Source: Varroa destructor (Eukaryota; Arthropoda; Arachnida; Mesostigmata; Varroidae). From it: DNA of 64,000 nucleotides. Shown here piece after piece: positions 24,701 through 35,898 of the stretch (position 1 is the stretch's first letter; each line of letters begins with the position of its first letter). The translations under genes and the position numbers were made by a program. The notes beneath the pieces are model-generated. The model did no database searches. It had not been told where the DNA came from and saw only the letters and a list, made by a program, of their open reading frames with translations. The DNA lies in contig NW_019211459.1 in NCBI RefSeq assembly GCF_002443255.2, positions 2,929,751-2,993,750 on the forward strand, read 5' to 3'.

Positions 24701-26600
24701 TTTATCTATAAGATAGAGAATTTATTGTTAGTACCGACTATTTGCTCGGAGCGAACAAACCCTTGGTAACATTTCTTAGATGTGGAATTAACGACCTGTC
24801 CCCAATAGAAGACCCGACCGGGGTGGGTTTTTCAATAAACCTATGAAACGACACAACAATGATGTGCCATAGTAAACATTCGCTATTTTTTTTTTCTGAA
24901 CGTGATTCAAGACGCTCGTTCAAACTAGGCATATTGCAAAGTTAATGGAAGCAATTTCTATATTAGAGGTTGCATAGCGTCTGTGTTGCTTTATATAACG
25001 TTATGCTTGTTAAGAATCTCAATCAAATTGGTAAGCACTGAATAAAATGAAAGTTTACATAGACGATTGACATCAACTCTTAGTAATAACAAGCAACCCT
25101 CCACAGCTTTTGATCACGCTTATAACACTGAATAATTTGCGACGTCGAGGCATTATTGTAGTACATGTTTGTTTATAAAAATCGTATATCCATACACAAT
25201 TTTTTTTATAGAACACCTATTTACCTAGCTGCGGTCTACCTCAGCTTCAATTAGAAGCCTACTTTTTTCGTAGGTCGACTTTTAACCCCCGCCTGTGTGT
25301 GTATATATATTTAAATCTGGAGTTTCCCATCATCTGTTCGTCCTGTTAAGCTGCGCTGTTGAACATACATACATATAAAAGTTGGCATCGAGTCAGATGC
25401 AACAACTATCCTGGACGTGAACTAGCACTTTCAAGGCTAACGTGTGTGCGTGTTCGCTTGCTCGTCGTGTACGAGTCTCGAATACGCAGCATCCACAATT
25501 TGTTATCTCACTAAGAGTAGGAACTGATTAGTGAGGCCCCTATCGCGTTTGCCAGGCGCTTGATGAGCCTAAATGTGATCAAGCAAAAAAATGCTTCGTT
25601 TTTCACTGCCTATGGCCGCTCGAAGCTCGATTTCGGTTTTTGCATATTGAAAATAGCTGAACAGAAGTACTTCCCTTTGATCTAGAACCGTTTCACGTTA
25701 TTTAAATATACCACGCATCCAACGCGGCACGAGACGCTATTAAAAGATTAGCTTGAGTATACGATCATTTACAGGCTTTTTTGCCCTGATTTCCGAGTTT
25801 TAAAGACATACATCAGTTAGTTAGCGTCTAAGCATATGTATTCAAAGTTGTCACTGACATTGTCCATAACAGAGTCTAGCCTATTTTCCGGCAAAGCTCT
25901 TCTGAGGTTATTTTTACTGCACTATTATCTTTATTTAGTATTTTGCCTCACCAGTGACAATAAATCGATCTGGGGGTACCTTGCTGGCGGTGCTGAAGGC
26001 ACTGTACCGAAACCCAGCGAACCACTTCTTGACCGTGCAATCGGCTAGAGTTTTGGGTTTATGTACCCCACAAATATGTTCACAAGGTTAGGTTGCACCA
26101 AGTTCTCTGCAGAAGTAAAACTTGTTTGCTCATCTAATTTTGTCTATGGCGTCCAAATTTAAACCGATTCAAAATTCGACGCAAACTTATGGCTCAAGTC
26201 GATAGGCCTGTTCCTCTCTGGTTGAATTTTCCATTTCTATCTACGGACTCATAGGCCGTCTTGGAAAATAGGTAACGTGATCGTCACGCAGCGTGTAGAG
26301 GGCCGGTGGTCATGCGGGTGGTCTGTAATATTTGCATACCATCTAATGATAGACTGCCTCTGTTCCATCCAAAGTAGAGACGACTTCGCAGCAAAGTGCG
26401 ACTAGCTCTCAGGATAACTACCTTGAATCCAATTAACACTAAAGCATAGATTTTCGGGGTGCACGAGGTCGCAATCTATGCGGAATGCTTATGGAAGCTT
26501 TGTCTATTTCTCGAAACTATTTTTTAGATTGAGCATGCAACCTGCGTGAAGGGTCCTCGACTTCTATTATTTGCTGCGGACTAAAAATGCAGAATAAGAA
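21735..26600. other. AT-rich region without recognisable genes
   Basis: Open frames here are short. One ATG-initiated frame at 23740-24003 (87 codons, ending DPIAAKRLK) reads reasonably as protein but has no splice or poly(A) support. A TATAAAAG motif at 25374 has no well-spaced initiator. No repeat family was recognised. Confidence 0.4.
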
Positions 26601-27478
26601 AAGGAGACATAATATTTCGGGTGGTTAAACGTACTGCTTTCTATCTATCTCGCATGCTGCTGTGCGTTCCTAACGGTTTCCGGGTTCTGGAAACCGGGGA
26701 CTGGAAACGGTTCTTAGTACTATATGCATTTTCAAAAATATATGAAAGACTGAGTTGGAATAGAGGTGGCAGCCATTTGTCACCTGTCTTTCACTCGAAC
26801 TATACCAACAAGTTAAGCTATTATGTATTCGCCGTTGCCTTCAACCGAATGGGTCCTTTCTTGAAACCTTCTTCACTGTCAAATGTATAGTTACTAATTT
26901 CATTTGCCAGTGAGTATCGGAAAAATAGGTAGTGGAGGTCCAAAGGAAAACTTCCCAATCAAGTTTTTTTTTTAGGGTAATTATAACTGTCTTGTCATGG
27001 TCGCCGCAGTCATAATTCATTGAAACATGCCCTCATTGTCTCTGGTATAGTCTTGGAGAAGGTAGACTTCGTCTCGTCTGTCGATTTTGTTCCGGCAAAT
27101 AATGATCCTAATCGATATGAGCGTTATATACAGATTCTAATCGTAATAGACACTTTAAATTCTACCAATAATGATAATCTTTTTGAAATAACTCTGGCCT
27201 TAGACATATTTTTCAGAGGTATCAATTCTTGTCGATTTAGTATCTACATCATTTTTCATCGCTGATAACAATTCTGTGTAAAAATGTATCGTTATGGCTG
27301 CGCATTTTCGGTGCGATACCAGGATAGATCTCTAGGGCCGACAAGGAATCATATTCATGTGTGTGCTTTGCCTAATCTGTGGTGGACCTAGACTGATTTC
27401 TAATAAAGTCTTATATATAACACTCATGTCAACAGTATCGTGTTGGCGGTGTATTTTTTTTTGCCTGTTGTTGTTTAC

Positions 27479-27669
27479 CACTTGAGTTTTCCAGAGCTAA
27501 ATGCTTCGAGTTTCAGGTCCGGTACCACCGTTAGACTCTCCATCAGGAAATTGACTCGCTGCATGAAACGAACCGTGTGTCCATGCTCGGATTGGAACCT
27601 GAAGAACCTGAATGCACCTATTAGGTCTAAAATTGCTTCTTGGAATTTAGCAGACCCCTTCAAACCGTC
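27479..27669 (-). CDS. Candidate internal exon, unknown product
   Basis: On the minus strand an acceptor (ACAACTGACAG) precedes 63 open codons and a moderate donor (AAGTG followed by GTAAAC). The peptide is acidic/hydrophobic and looks globular: GSAKFQEAILDLIGAFRFF, then FMQRVNFLMESLTVVPDLK and EAFSSGKLK. Phe content is high. The plus strand is also open here and ends near a GTAAGT at 27756, so the strand is not certain. The family was not recognised. Confidence 0.3.
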
Positions 27670-27956
27670 CTGTCAGTTGTCAAGTCCTTACTGCACACGC
27701 ACTGCAAATTTTAGGCTGCTTTGGCAGCCTCTGACCTCACCAAGAGACAAAATAGGGTAAGTGCCAAAAATGCATTTTTTACTTAGAACCTTCATATTGA
27801 GAGCCTCGGGCCGACATACAATTCTCTTTGCAATAAAATTACAACGGAATTACAAAAAGGATAGCATATATAGAACTATAGCTATATAGAACTAGACAAA
27901 TAATGAAAGGTATGGGTCAAACAGAGCATCAGAAACAATCTGACATCACTTATGCT

Positions 27957-27972
27957 TATATATATATATATA
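27957..27972. repeat. Short (TA)n array
   Basis: Eight TA units. Confidence 0.9.
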
Positions 27973-28014
27973 CTCTAATGAAGTCTAGTGAATTTGCCTC
28001 TTAATATTAAGGAG

Positions 28015-28135
28015 GTGTTGTGGTCTAGGTTCGAACTAGGGCATAGACATGCAGACTTCTTTCCATGTTGGAAGCCAGCCGTCAGATGTAATTCCTAAGG
28101 GTGATAAAACTTCCCGGGCATAAAACTATAGGGAG
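28015..28135 (+). mobile_element. tRNA-derived SINE relic (copy 3)
   Basis: A box-B-like GGTTCGAACTA is followed by a CATAGACATGCAGACTTC block, CCATGTTGGAAGCCAGCCG, TCAGATGTAATTCCTAAGGG and CGGGCATAAAACTATAG. The order matches copies 1, 5 and 6. GTTGGAAGCCAGCCGTC is the best-conserved block of the family. The tRNA-like head upstream of box B is eroded. Confidence 0.6.
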
Positions 28136-28139
28136 GTTA

Positions 28140-30060
28140 CCTTCCTTGACAACCATCTATAAGATGATTGAACATTTATGGAAGACGCTAAAACAACAAA
28201 TATTTAATTTTTGATTGAAATTAAAATTTAAAAAAATATCTGTTTGTTGCCTTTTCTGCTGTGGAATCTAATACAGTATTATATACATTCAGCTCCTATA
28301 AATGGTCGAGAATTTCTTAAAAATCTCGATATTACTTATTTAGCTATTTTTTAAACGCCTTAATGCTTGCATGAAATTTTGAAAGTTAAATCAATTCTAT
28401 TTTAAAACGGAGGTAAAACCTCCTAAAAAAGCAGCCTTACTACAATGGAAGCGCGACGTGGTTGGCACGGTAAAATAACTGTGAGATCGCTAGAACAGAA
28501 CAATGTCATATAATTTTTTTGAGGACATTGAGATTTGTTGCATTATGCAGGCCAAACTGCTAAGGTACCTTTCTGGCATTGTGGGACGCCAAATCCTGAA
28601 CCTTGTACTCATAGGTCTTCATTTAGAATTGATTTAAACACCGCCTGAAACTGTAGTGGAAAAACCGAGAGTACGTGGAAAACAAAAGTCGAGTGATATA
28701 GTCACGCCGACATTGGGTTATTAGAATAGGGAAACACAAAAACATAATAATGTAATGAAATGACTCAAATAATATAGTGAATTTATTGAAACAGAGCTAT
28801 GAAGGAAGTGCGTTAAAAAAATTATAGAGAAGAAACATAACTACGACGGGCCTATGGGGTGATGCAACAAGACGACAGAGCAGCTACAATAAGTCAGGTT
28901 CAGAATCCGAGTTCAGACATAATAACTAAGATTATCGGAAAATGCACCAGGATAGTGCTGAGTAGGGTTCAGGTTCTATGTTCAGTGTGGGCCATGTGCG
29001 AGACACGGATGACCAAGCTAAGTAAAGGTGTTACAGGTGTCACCTATGTTTGTAGCATGTTGGTTTTATGTCGGTCGGACGCTTCAGGCGACACCGCACA
29101 CCGAATTAGGTCTATCTTTGATTTTGAAAGAATACGACATTCGCTTTATTCTGTAGGGAGGTTTCTGTGGGTTGGTAAGGACGAACCTTATTAATCAGTG
29201 CCAGTCTGAAACGGAAAAGAGATCGTGGAGATGTTCTAGTGTACACTGCGTTATTATAGTTTAAGCAATCCACCGCTCCGGTTGTGTAGTGCAGCTGTTC
29301 GAATAATGCAGTGAAGCAGTTGTAGAAGTAATGGTCGCGATAGTTGTAGTAGTAATTGCGGTACTAGAACTGCGTGCCAATTGGAGCGACCCCGGGAAGA
29401 GATGGGATGGTCCGCAACCGCTTAGGAACGAACACTGGACGGACGCGGACAGAGCCGCCTAGTAGTTTGTATCGTGCGACGCATCTCTTTCCACATACGA
29501 GGAGGAGTACGTTGGTATATGGGTTTATCTATGTATGTCTTGCGAAGGATCGAGCGGCTCTTAGGAGAGGTCAGGGCTGGCAGCGGCATTCCACAACAGC
29601 TTCGCCGAATTTCCGACCGTTCGTAATATTCCCCAGCGGATACAGTTGCCACCCCTCGTAACCATCTCACTTGAGGGGTTCCAGCTGTCTTGCCCTGATC
29701 TCCACTGTGGTCCAGCTGTCAGCCTTGTTGTGGCTTACGAAAACACTGCCCCGCGACGTTCTTTGTCTTAGACGCCGCCGTAGACACACGTACGCACATG
29801 CATAGCTGCGAAAAATCTAGAAGAGATGGTCCACTAGGTGTCTATTAATGCCGAATGTTAGTATACAAGCCCAGCGAGCCTATGGACTAAGAGCAGTCGA
29901 CCACAGCAACGTACACGGATAGAAAATACGCACGTGTCAAGATGCGGTTCTTATCTAGGGGTTCTCGTCAGAAAATATGAAAATACCAGCGCTGGCATGA
30001 TCGGTCAAGTGAATTCAATCGCTATAGTGATTACGAGTACGGTGAATGTGCAGTAAATGT
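28140..30060. other. Mostly non-coding; one 111-codon plus-strand frame
   Basis: AT-rich up to about 28850, then a more even composition. A plus-strand frame at 28862-29194 and open frames in both strands at 29374-29670 have no splice, domain or composition support strong enough to call a gene. Confidence 0.35.
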
Positions 30061-30120
30061 TCTTTCTATGCTTTGAGTTTTACGTCCGATATCGCCGCTA
30101 AGCGTTCTATCAGATGGCAG
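30061..30120 (-). mobile_element. SINE relic, tail part, inverted (copy 4)
   Basis: Read on the minus strand, this gives GCCATCTGATAGAACG, TTAGCGGCGATATCGGACGTAA and AACTCAAAGCATAG, the family tail in the correct order but in opposite orientation to the other copies. The head is missing or unrecognisable. That makes local duplication a poor explanation for the whole set and favours dispersed insertion. Confidence 0.5.
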
Positions 30121-30872
30121 AAAATACGTTAACCAGTAAACTACCTCGAAGACTATAATAATTCGTATTTAGTAGGACTCGTTTAGGTTTTTGAATTTAC
30201 ATCTATTGTCCTTCGTGCGTACAATAAAATAAGAAGCAAAATGTTAACTTGAGTGACTGTAGACTTACGATGTAACAAAGCAAGTTCTTATTTACATATT
30301 TGTCGTTATTCTAAGTTAGATAAAACATTATATCTTATATGTTTTAATAGGGATTGTGAAATGGAATGTTATTCGAAGATACTCCACTGGGTGCATTGTA
30401 ATATACACTAAGATTAATGTCTAGATACCGGGCAATGTACAATTACGGCAGAGACATACGTAAGTCTAAATTGGAGGAGTGTATTGTTTGCGATTAGGTG
30501 TTACGGTGGAAAAGTCAGCCTAGAGTAAAAGTGACATCTACCTTGATTGAAAACCCAGTTTTTCTAACTGTAGATTTACGCGGTTCCATTTTTCCTTCAA
30601 GAAAAGTGTCATTAATAGCATCCTGTGCAATCTGAAATACGAAATATAGTAGTATACAATAGTTTGAATTTCTTCCAAACTATTCCATCGGCTTCTTTAT
30701 CTTTTTATGTTATTTAAATAATTCATTAAGCAGCTATGAGGTGGAGCTCTATTTCCACTATATCCTGAGTTTGAACGGCACAATTCCAATTAAAGTGTTA
30801 CATTACCACTAATGTTGGCTGGGTGAACATCTCTGCATTACATTGTAGCCCTTAGGAGATTTTATTATGTAG

Positions 30873-31662
30873 GAAATTGCAAAAGGTATCCTCAGGCTGC
30901 CCAACGGACAAAATGTACGGACCTGACGGGTTTTTTGGTGAGCATATAGACGAAATCATAGACTTGAGACCCCGTTGAATAAACCATGCGTAACGATACA
31001 CAGGGAAAATCCACAAAACCAGGATCGAATGTACGATGATCATAATTTCCGAAACCAAGGGAAATATAAGTAATAAGAAATCTTAAAAAGAGATTGCAAG
31101 AAAAAATTGAATCTATAAGTTTCTATTGAGCATATGGCTTTCACGCCGGCGGATCAACAAGATCTGCCTGGAAAATTTTGGTTGGAAACATGAAAAAAAC
31201 GCTTAAGACGCCTGTGACATTTCCCACATGCTGTTTTTTCCCAACAATATTGTACTATAAAGGATGTTGAGGCCCAAATGAATTGAAGTATGGAAATAAC
31301 CATCGAGCTCAAATGCGCAAGAAGGTTTCGCGAAGGTAACGTATTTCGTTTGGACATAAAAATCTTAAAACGATTCGTTCGTTCACATACCTCGTATTAA
31401 CTATAATAGCCATAGACAGGGCATGCGCTACGCACATTTGAGTAAGAGTTAGAAAAGTAATGATGCGGGAAGTTTTATTCGACAACCGGACAAGATATAA
31501 GCGGACACCATTCTCAGATTATTCGATCTGCAGATTGCACCGGTAGCCATTTATGGAATTCTGATTGCCAACGAACTTGGACAGAGTCAAACCGATATTC
31601 CTGAAGTTTGTATTGAGCTTTTGCAGAACAACACAAAACCGGCTATCGCATCTGCTTGCTGA
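30873..31662 (+). mobile_element. Decayed LINE (non-LTR retrotransposon) reverse-transcriptase relic
   Basis: Two reverse-transcriptase landmarks occur on the same strand in the right order. At 30873-30908 the frame reads EIAKGILRLPNG. A single extra C at 30909 shifts the frame, and 30910-30975 reads KMYGPDGFFGEHIDEIIDL. Together they match the LPNGKxxGPDG start of LINE reverse transcriptases. At 31510-31659 the frame reads ILRLFDLQIAPVAIYGILIA, matching the IAPVxxYG block that lies C-terminal to the catalytic core in many LINEs, followed by a stop. The core between them, including the YxDD box, is unrecognisable. Frameshifts and stops make it a pseudogene. The clade and the outer limits are unknown. 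Confidence 0.6.
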
Positions 31663-31699
31663 CTCCCTATGGTAAAGGAAATCTGTCAGGTGCTTGCAC

Positions 31700-34600
31700 T
31701 CCCAGAGATATCAGCTTCTCGCACACCATATCAATAGCCAGAGAGCAAAAAGAAGACAGGTGAACCTGTCTTTCTTCACGATACCAGCTATAACTGGCAG
31801 CTATAACTAGAAGACCTAGGGGGTCAAATAGGCACATTATTATTAGGTTTGAAATTTGCAAGTTTTATCATCTGGTACGCGAGACACAGAGATACCCCGA
31901 ACCAGATGACAACTGCATCTCTAAGCTCTGTAAGGCTATGAATAGCGGATATGAGGCAGGCCAATTTAACAAAATCGAATTAATATATCACTTCGAACAC
32001 TAGCTACAGATGTCTAGCTCTGTGAAAAGAGCAATACTTAATTTACCAAATTTTACCAATGTTGACATTAACATAAAAATTTGTCATAGACATGTATAGT
32101 TTAAGAAATGCCAAACACTATTTTTCCTAAAGCTCAGTATAACTACACGAGAAATTCACGAATACTAAACAGATACAATAAGTGGATCCTAGTTTTTGTC
32201 ATAGAGAACCCTTGTTTTGGTGGAATTGGCCAGAGAGCAGCTCAGCTTGTAATGTCATTTGAATGCTTAGGGAAAAGACATTTTGAGCACCTGTACGTAG
32301 AGGCAGGTCGGTCTATGTGAAAAGAAAATCTGTATAACTTCTTTTTTTTTTTTAAGAAAAGGTAGAATTGATTTTAAATTTCAATATTATCAAAGTTCCG
32401 CGACTGAATTTTTTCTTTGATCGAATTTCAAAAGATGGGGCTAATCATTTTTAATTTGTGTCGGATAATGCATCTGCAAAATAACCATCATAACTTTCTA
32501 TTATAGTTTAGCCTGTCTCAAAAGGCTCACTGAAAGCACGTTACGTTAGATTGTTACATAAAGTTATACTGCATAATTACCATAGGCCTAAAAGTGGCCA
32601 GCGTAAAGGGCATTGCATTTCGATTTAAACGACATCGCGTGCTGTCGATGCCAGTTTTACATAAAAAAAAAATTAAGAAACTAAATACAGTTTAATTCAG
32701 TATTTATACATGTGTAATTCAATTGAGGCGTTCAACTCTTTGTATTAATACGTCGTTGTGGTCATCATTCGAAGAACATTGTACCAACTTTTTTGGCAAA
32801 ACAATATATTGTCGATATCAGCACCATATTGCGGATCATCATGGTCATTAGTAAAAATTTAGCATGAATAAACAATTGTACCAGAATTACGCGTAAGGAC
32901 AATAATTATGCAAGCTTCAGTCTGACGAAGTTGATTCCGAAGAACGGGGCGTACTCGTTCATTCAGAACAAATTCCGATTTATGAATATGCCAATATTTT
33001 GGCTGTCTAAAGCTTAATTTCATATGATGCAGCAGTACTTTCTGTAGTAGGCAAATCATAATCTCTCACCTACTTGACTTGGCAGTAAATGGTTATAAAA
33101 CACCCACTTTTCAAACCCTAATCACAGCTCTTTCTAGAAAGAAAAGCTTTTCCCTTTAGTTTTGTTGCATGATTGATTCGTTCACGTAAAATTATCAGTA
33201 ACTTATATGGACCCACTTTTGGCTCATGTAGCACCACAAGGGGGGATTATACGGGCTAACGACGCACGAGCCTTTATTTGATACTTTTTTTTTTTTATAA
33301 AAATAAATCAGTTGAAACGAGCTTACTGGAGCCACATAATTAAAGGGTCTTTGACAGAAATATTATTGCTTGTTTTCAATTATCAAGTTTTAACCCATCT
33401 AACGCTACTTTGCCCTATATTTCCGCTTGTCAAACGCAGACTAGTATGAATATATGTAATACGCAATAGTGTTTAGCATGAATTTCTCTGTAGCAATAAT
33501 CACGCAGCTATCTTGTGCTCTAACCGTTTTTCTGATGACAGAAAGACCAAAAGTGCGAGTTTAGGCAGAGTCTAAAAGTGAAATATAAAAGGAACTTACT
33601 CTAATACCTTAGATAATAAAACCTCTCGCTGTGGCTCAATAAACGGCATTTTAGGCTGAGTTAATCCAAACATAGCGATACTTACCAATACTTTTTCAAT
33701 ACCATGTTTACAGTCCGCCTTGAAGAGTTTTGAGCGGCTCACCCTTTTTAACTGCCGGTTTATTCGATTCTTCAGTAAGGAAAGTGAATTATTTTCTTTT
33801 AAGATTAGATGCATTTAGAACCACCATTTTCGCTATTACAGATTCAGGGTCTTCAACACCTTTCGCAAAGTCTTCTCACATTTGGATCTTCCCCCGTATA
33901 GATCAAAAAGTATGTCCAAGTTCAAAAGAGGTTGTCGGTCCGCATGTCTGTATAAACGAATTTGTGGCAAAGCCCTTTCTTTACCAATCCTCAGATTCGT
34001 AGGACTTTTTCTCCATTCCTGTCCGTTCATGGACATTGGTATCGTAAGCATAATTATAAAATATTATAGAAGCCTCAAAGACGAATCAATAAACTATTTG
34101 ATAATAACGTGGAAAATTGATCCTCTATGATAATTTTACCACAATATACAACTGATTAGTTAAGGGCTACTTTTTGAGAGACGGCCAAAAGGACGACTCA
34201 CCTAGAATACTTCACTACTAGAGCTGCGTTGAAGTTACATCGAGAACTGTAATAAAATAATAATATCAATAAACTGGTCTTTTCAACTAGATATGACAAG
34301 TTGAAACGCTCCTTTCTATAAGTTACTGCAGTACAATGCAAATACAGTCAGTATCTAGCAAAATTGATATCGTAGGTATGAAATTGATGTTTCTACAACC
34401 ATTTAACAGCCGTTAGAAGTCAATACGTCTTCTTGACATTAAGTTCCTTCTAAGTTGAAGGGCAAGAAAGATGCCGTCGTTACCCATTTGATAAAATTTA
34501 GGTGGAGTCATGTTGAGCGCTGCGTCAATGCATTTATCGGCCAGCTGAAACTGCCGCTCTGGTGTAACTGACAAAAATGCGTATCTTAGGATCATGAGGC

Positions 34601-34800
34601 GCTTCGGTCTTTGAGCAGTCCAACTATATGCAACCCATGGCTTCACATGCCGTTGTTAAATTGAGCAGGTCTCCAAAAAAAGTTATTTAGTTTGCCTTCT
34701 TTTCTCAGAGCTAACGGCGTTGCTAGACCAACGATGTTATAAGGTATGAGTACTAAGATTACCTGTCTGTGGCGTATATTCACCAGACGGATTGAAACAC
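31700..34800. other. AT-rich region, only weak exon hints
   Basis: Minus-strand frames near 33.6-34.8 kb include a GTAAGT donor at 33685, and a plus-strand stretch at 34709-34743 is framed by a strong pyrimidine acceptor and AAG-GTATGA. None forms a chain long enough to call. The rest shows poly(A/T) runs and no recognisable genes. Confidence 0.35.
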
Positions 34801-34825
34801 TCAACCGAGCGCTTGCCTCTCCTAG

Positions 34826-34999
34826 CCTCCAAAACTCCAGACGCTTCAAGCGAGCAAATCCCCTTCAGAATCCAAAGGAATACATCTAGCTCAGCCAAAC
34901 GCTACTTCAAAGCACAGGTTCTCCTCAAAGCTGCATGAAATTTCTGCTACCAATAAACAGGAGCGGAATTACATGTCGGCATTTATGGAGGACACATAG
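34826..34999 (+). CDS. Candidate terminal exon, unknown product
   Basis: A pyrimidine-rich acceptor (GCTTGCCTCTCCTAG) is followed directly by a frame of 57 codons and a stop. The TAG of the acceptor itself closes the frame upstream, so the open stretch begins exactly at the splice site. The peptide is hydrophilic: PPKLQTLQASKSPSES, then NATSKHRFSSKLHEISATN and ending RNYMSAFMEDT. Only one AATAAA is close by and it lies inside the frame, which weakens the case. The family was not recognised. Confidence 0.27.
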   Translation, partial: PPKLQTLQASKSPSESKGIHLAQPNATSKHRFSSKLHEISATNKQERNYMSAFMEDT

Positions 35000-35411
35000 T
35001 CACGACCATCATGGTGGAGCCTTGGTTTTACTTAGTTTATTATGCTTAGCTAGAATGTAAGATTTTGTACAACGGTGCGAGCTTTGCGCGCAATCTGCCC
35101 TTCCTCTCTGACGTCGCTCACCTTGCACCTCGTTTACCTCTAGTGTTCCCTCAAAGAGCGTACCCACTGAACAATGATCTCTTAAGTGTTTGGTCTCGAG
35201 AATCCTCCAGCGTCAGTACTTCGCCGCACTATACATCGTTTACATTCATCAACGCAGTAAAGGAGAGAAAGGTATTTCGGGACTCATCGTCGTCGGTCCA
35301 AAGGCGACAAAGTTTTCTGATAGGTTTGCTACCAGGCTGTAGAGATAATGGCAAAAATGAGGTTAGTCTCTTTTCGTAGAGCGCCGCTGCCGCTTCTATC
35401 GTCGTGCTTCA

Positions 35412-35528
35412 ATGGCGTTCCACGACTCGTCGTCCGCTAGCCCGCTCGCCAAATATCTCGAATCACTAGCCTCTAACCGTTTCACTGTCGACTTAGAGCG
35501 ACTCCGTTATTTTGCACGTTCCTTGTGT
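35412..35528 (+). CDS. Candidate first coding exon, unknown product
   Basis: An ATG in good context (TTCAATGG) opens 39 codons that end at a strong donor (TTGTGT followed by GTAAGC), phase 0. The peptide begins MAFHDSSSASPLAKYLESLA and continues SNRFTVDLERLRYFARSLC, with amphipathic spacing of Leu and Arg suggesting helix. GC-richer sequence and CGTCGT repeats precede it, as in a 5' UTR. The same frame continues open to a stop at 35673, so an unspliced 87-residue product is the alternative. The minus strand carries another open frame just downstream. Confidence 0.35.
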
Positions 35529-35625
35529 GTAAGCGATGTGCCTTCTCTGCTATGTATGGCTTGCCCTAGCCGTACGCGCAAGGGCCGCCGTCCAATTCTG
35601 CAGGCCTTCAGCAAGGGTCGGCCAC

Positions 35626-35898
35626 CTATGGTGGTAGAAATGCAAGGAATGCAATTTGACTCCTTTCATTCCTAGGTTTAACGCTCTCATTCTCTAGCAA
35701 GCCAATTCGTTCGCTTTCGGTAAACTCATCGCTCTTCAGGATCAGGGAGTCAGAGAAAGGGTGTGGTGATAACAGGTTTTGATTTGATTTAATTAAAATC
35801 TCCGACCAGCCGACCTTCACCACGGGCTGATCTACCGGGACGACTTCGTCATTCGTGAGCTGCCTCTTGATCGAGCCGATATCAAACACTCGTTTCCA
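35626..35898 (-). CDS. Candidate exon, unknown product
   Basis: After a weak acceptor (AAGGAAATAG) the minus strand is open for 90 codons with balanced charged and hydrophobic residues: WKRVFDIGSIKRQLTNDEVV, then PVVKVGWSEILIKSNQN and SDEFTESERIGLLENESVK. Third positions are GC-leaning. It ends at a stop after FLAFLPP, or at an unseen donor. It converges with and overlaps the 3' end of the plus-strand frame starting at 35412, so at most one of the overlapping ends is real. The family was not recognised. Confidence 0.33.
   Translation of the reverse strand, partial: WKRVFDIGSIKRQLTNDEVVPVDQPVVKVGWSEILIKSNQNLLSPHPFSDSLILKSDEFTESERIGLLENESVKPRNERSQIAFLAFLPP

Noticed and set aside
32859..33059. 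Minus-strand exon after the acceptor CTACTACAG
   Set aside because: The only nearby donor would leave an intron of about 28 bases, too short to splice.
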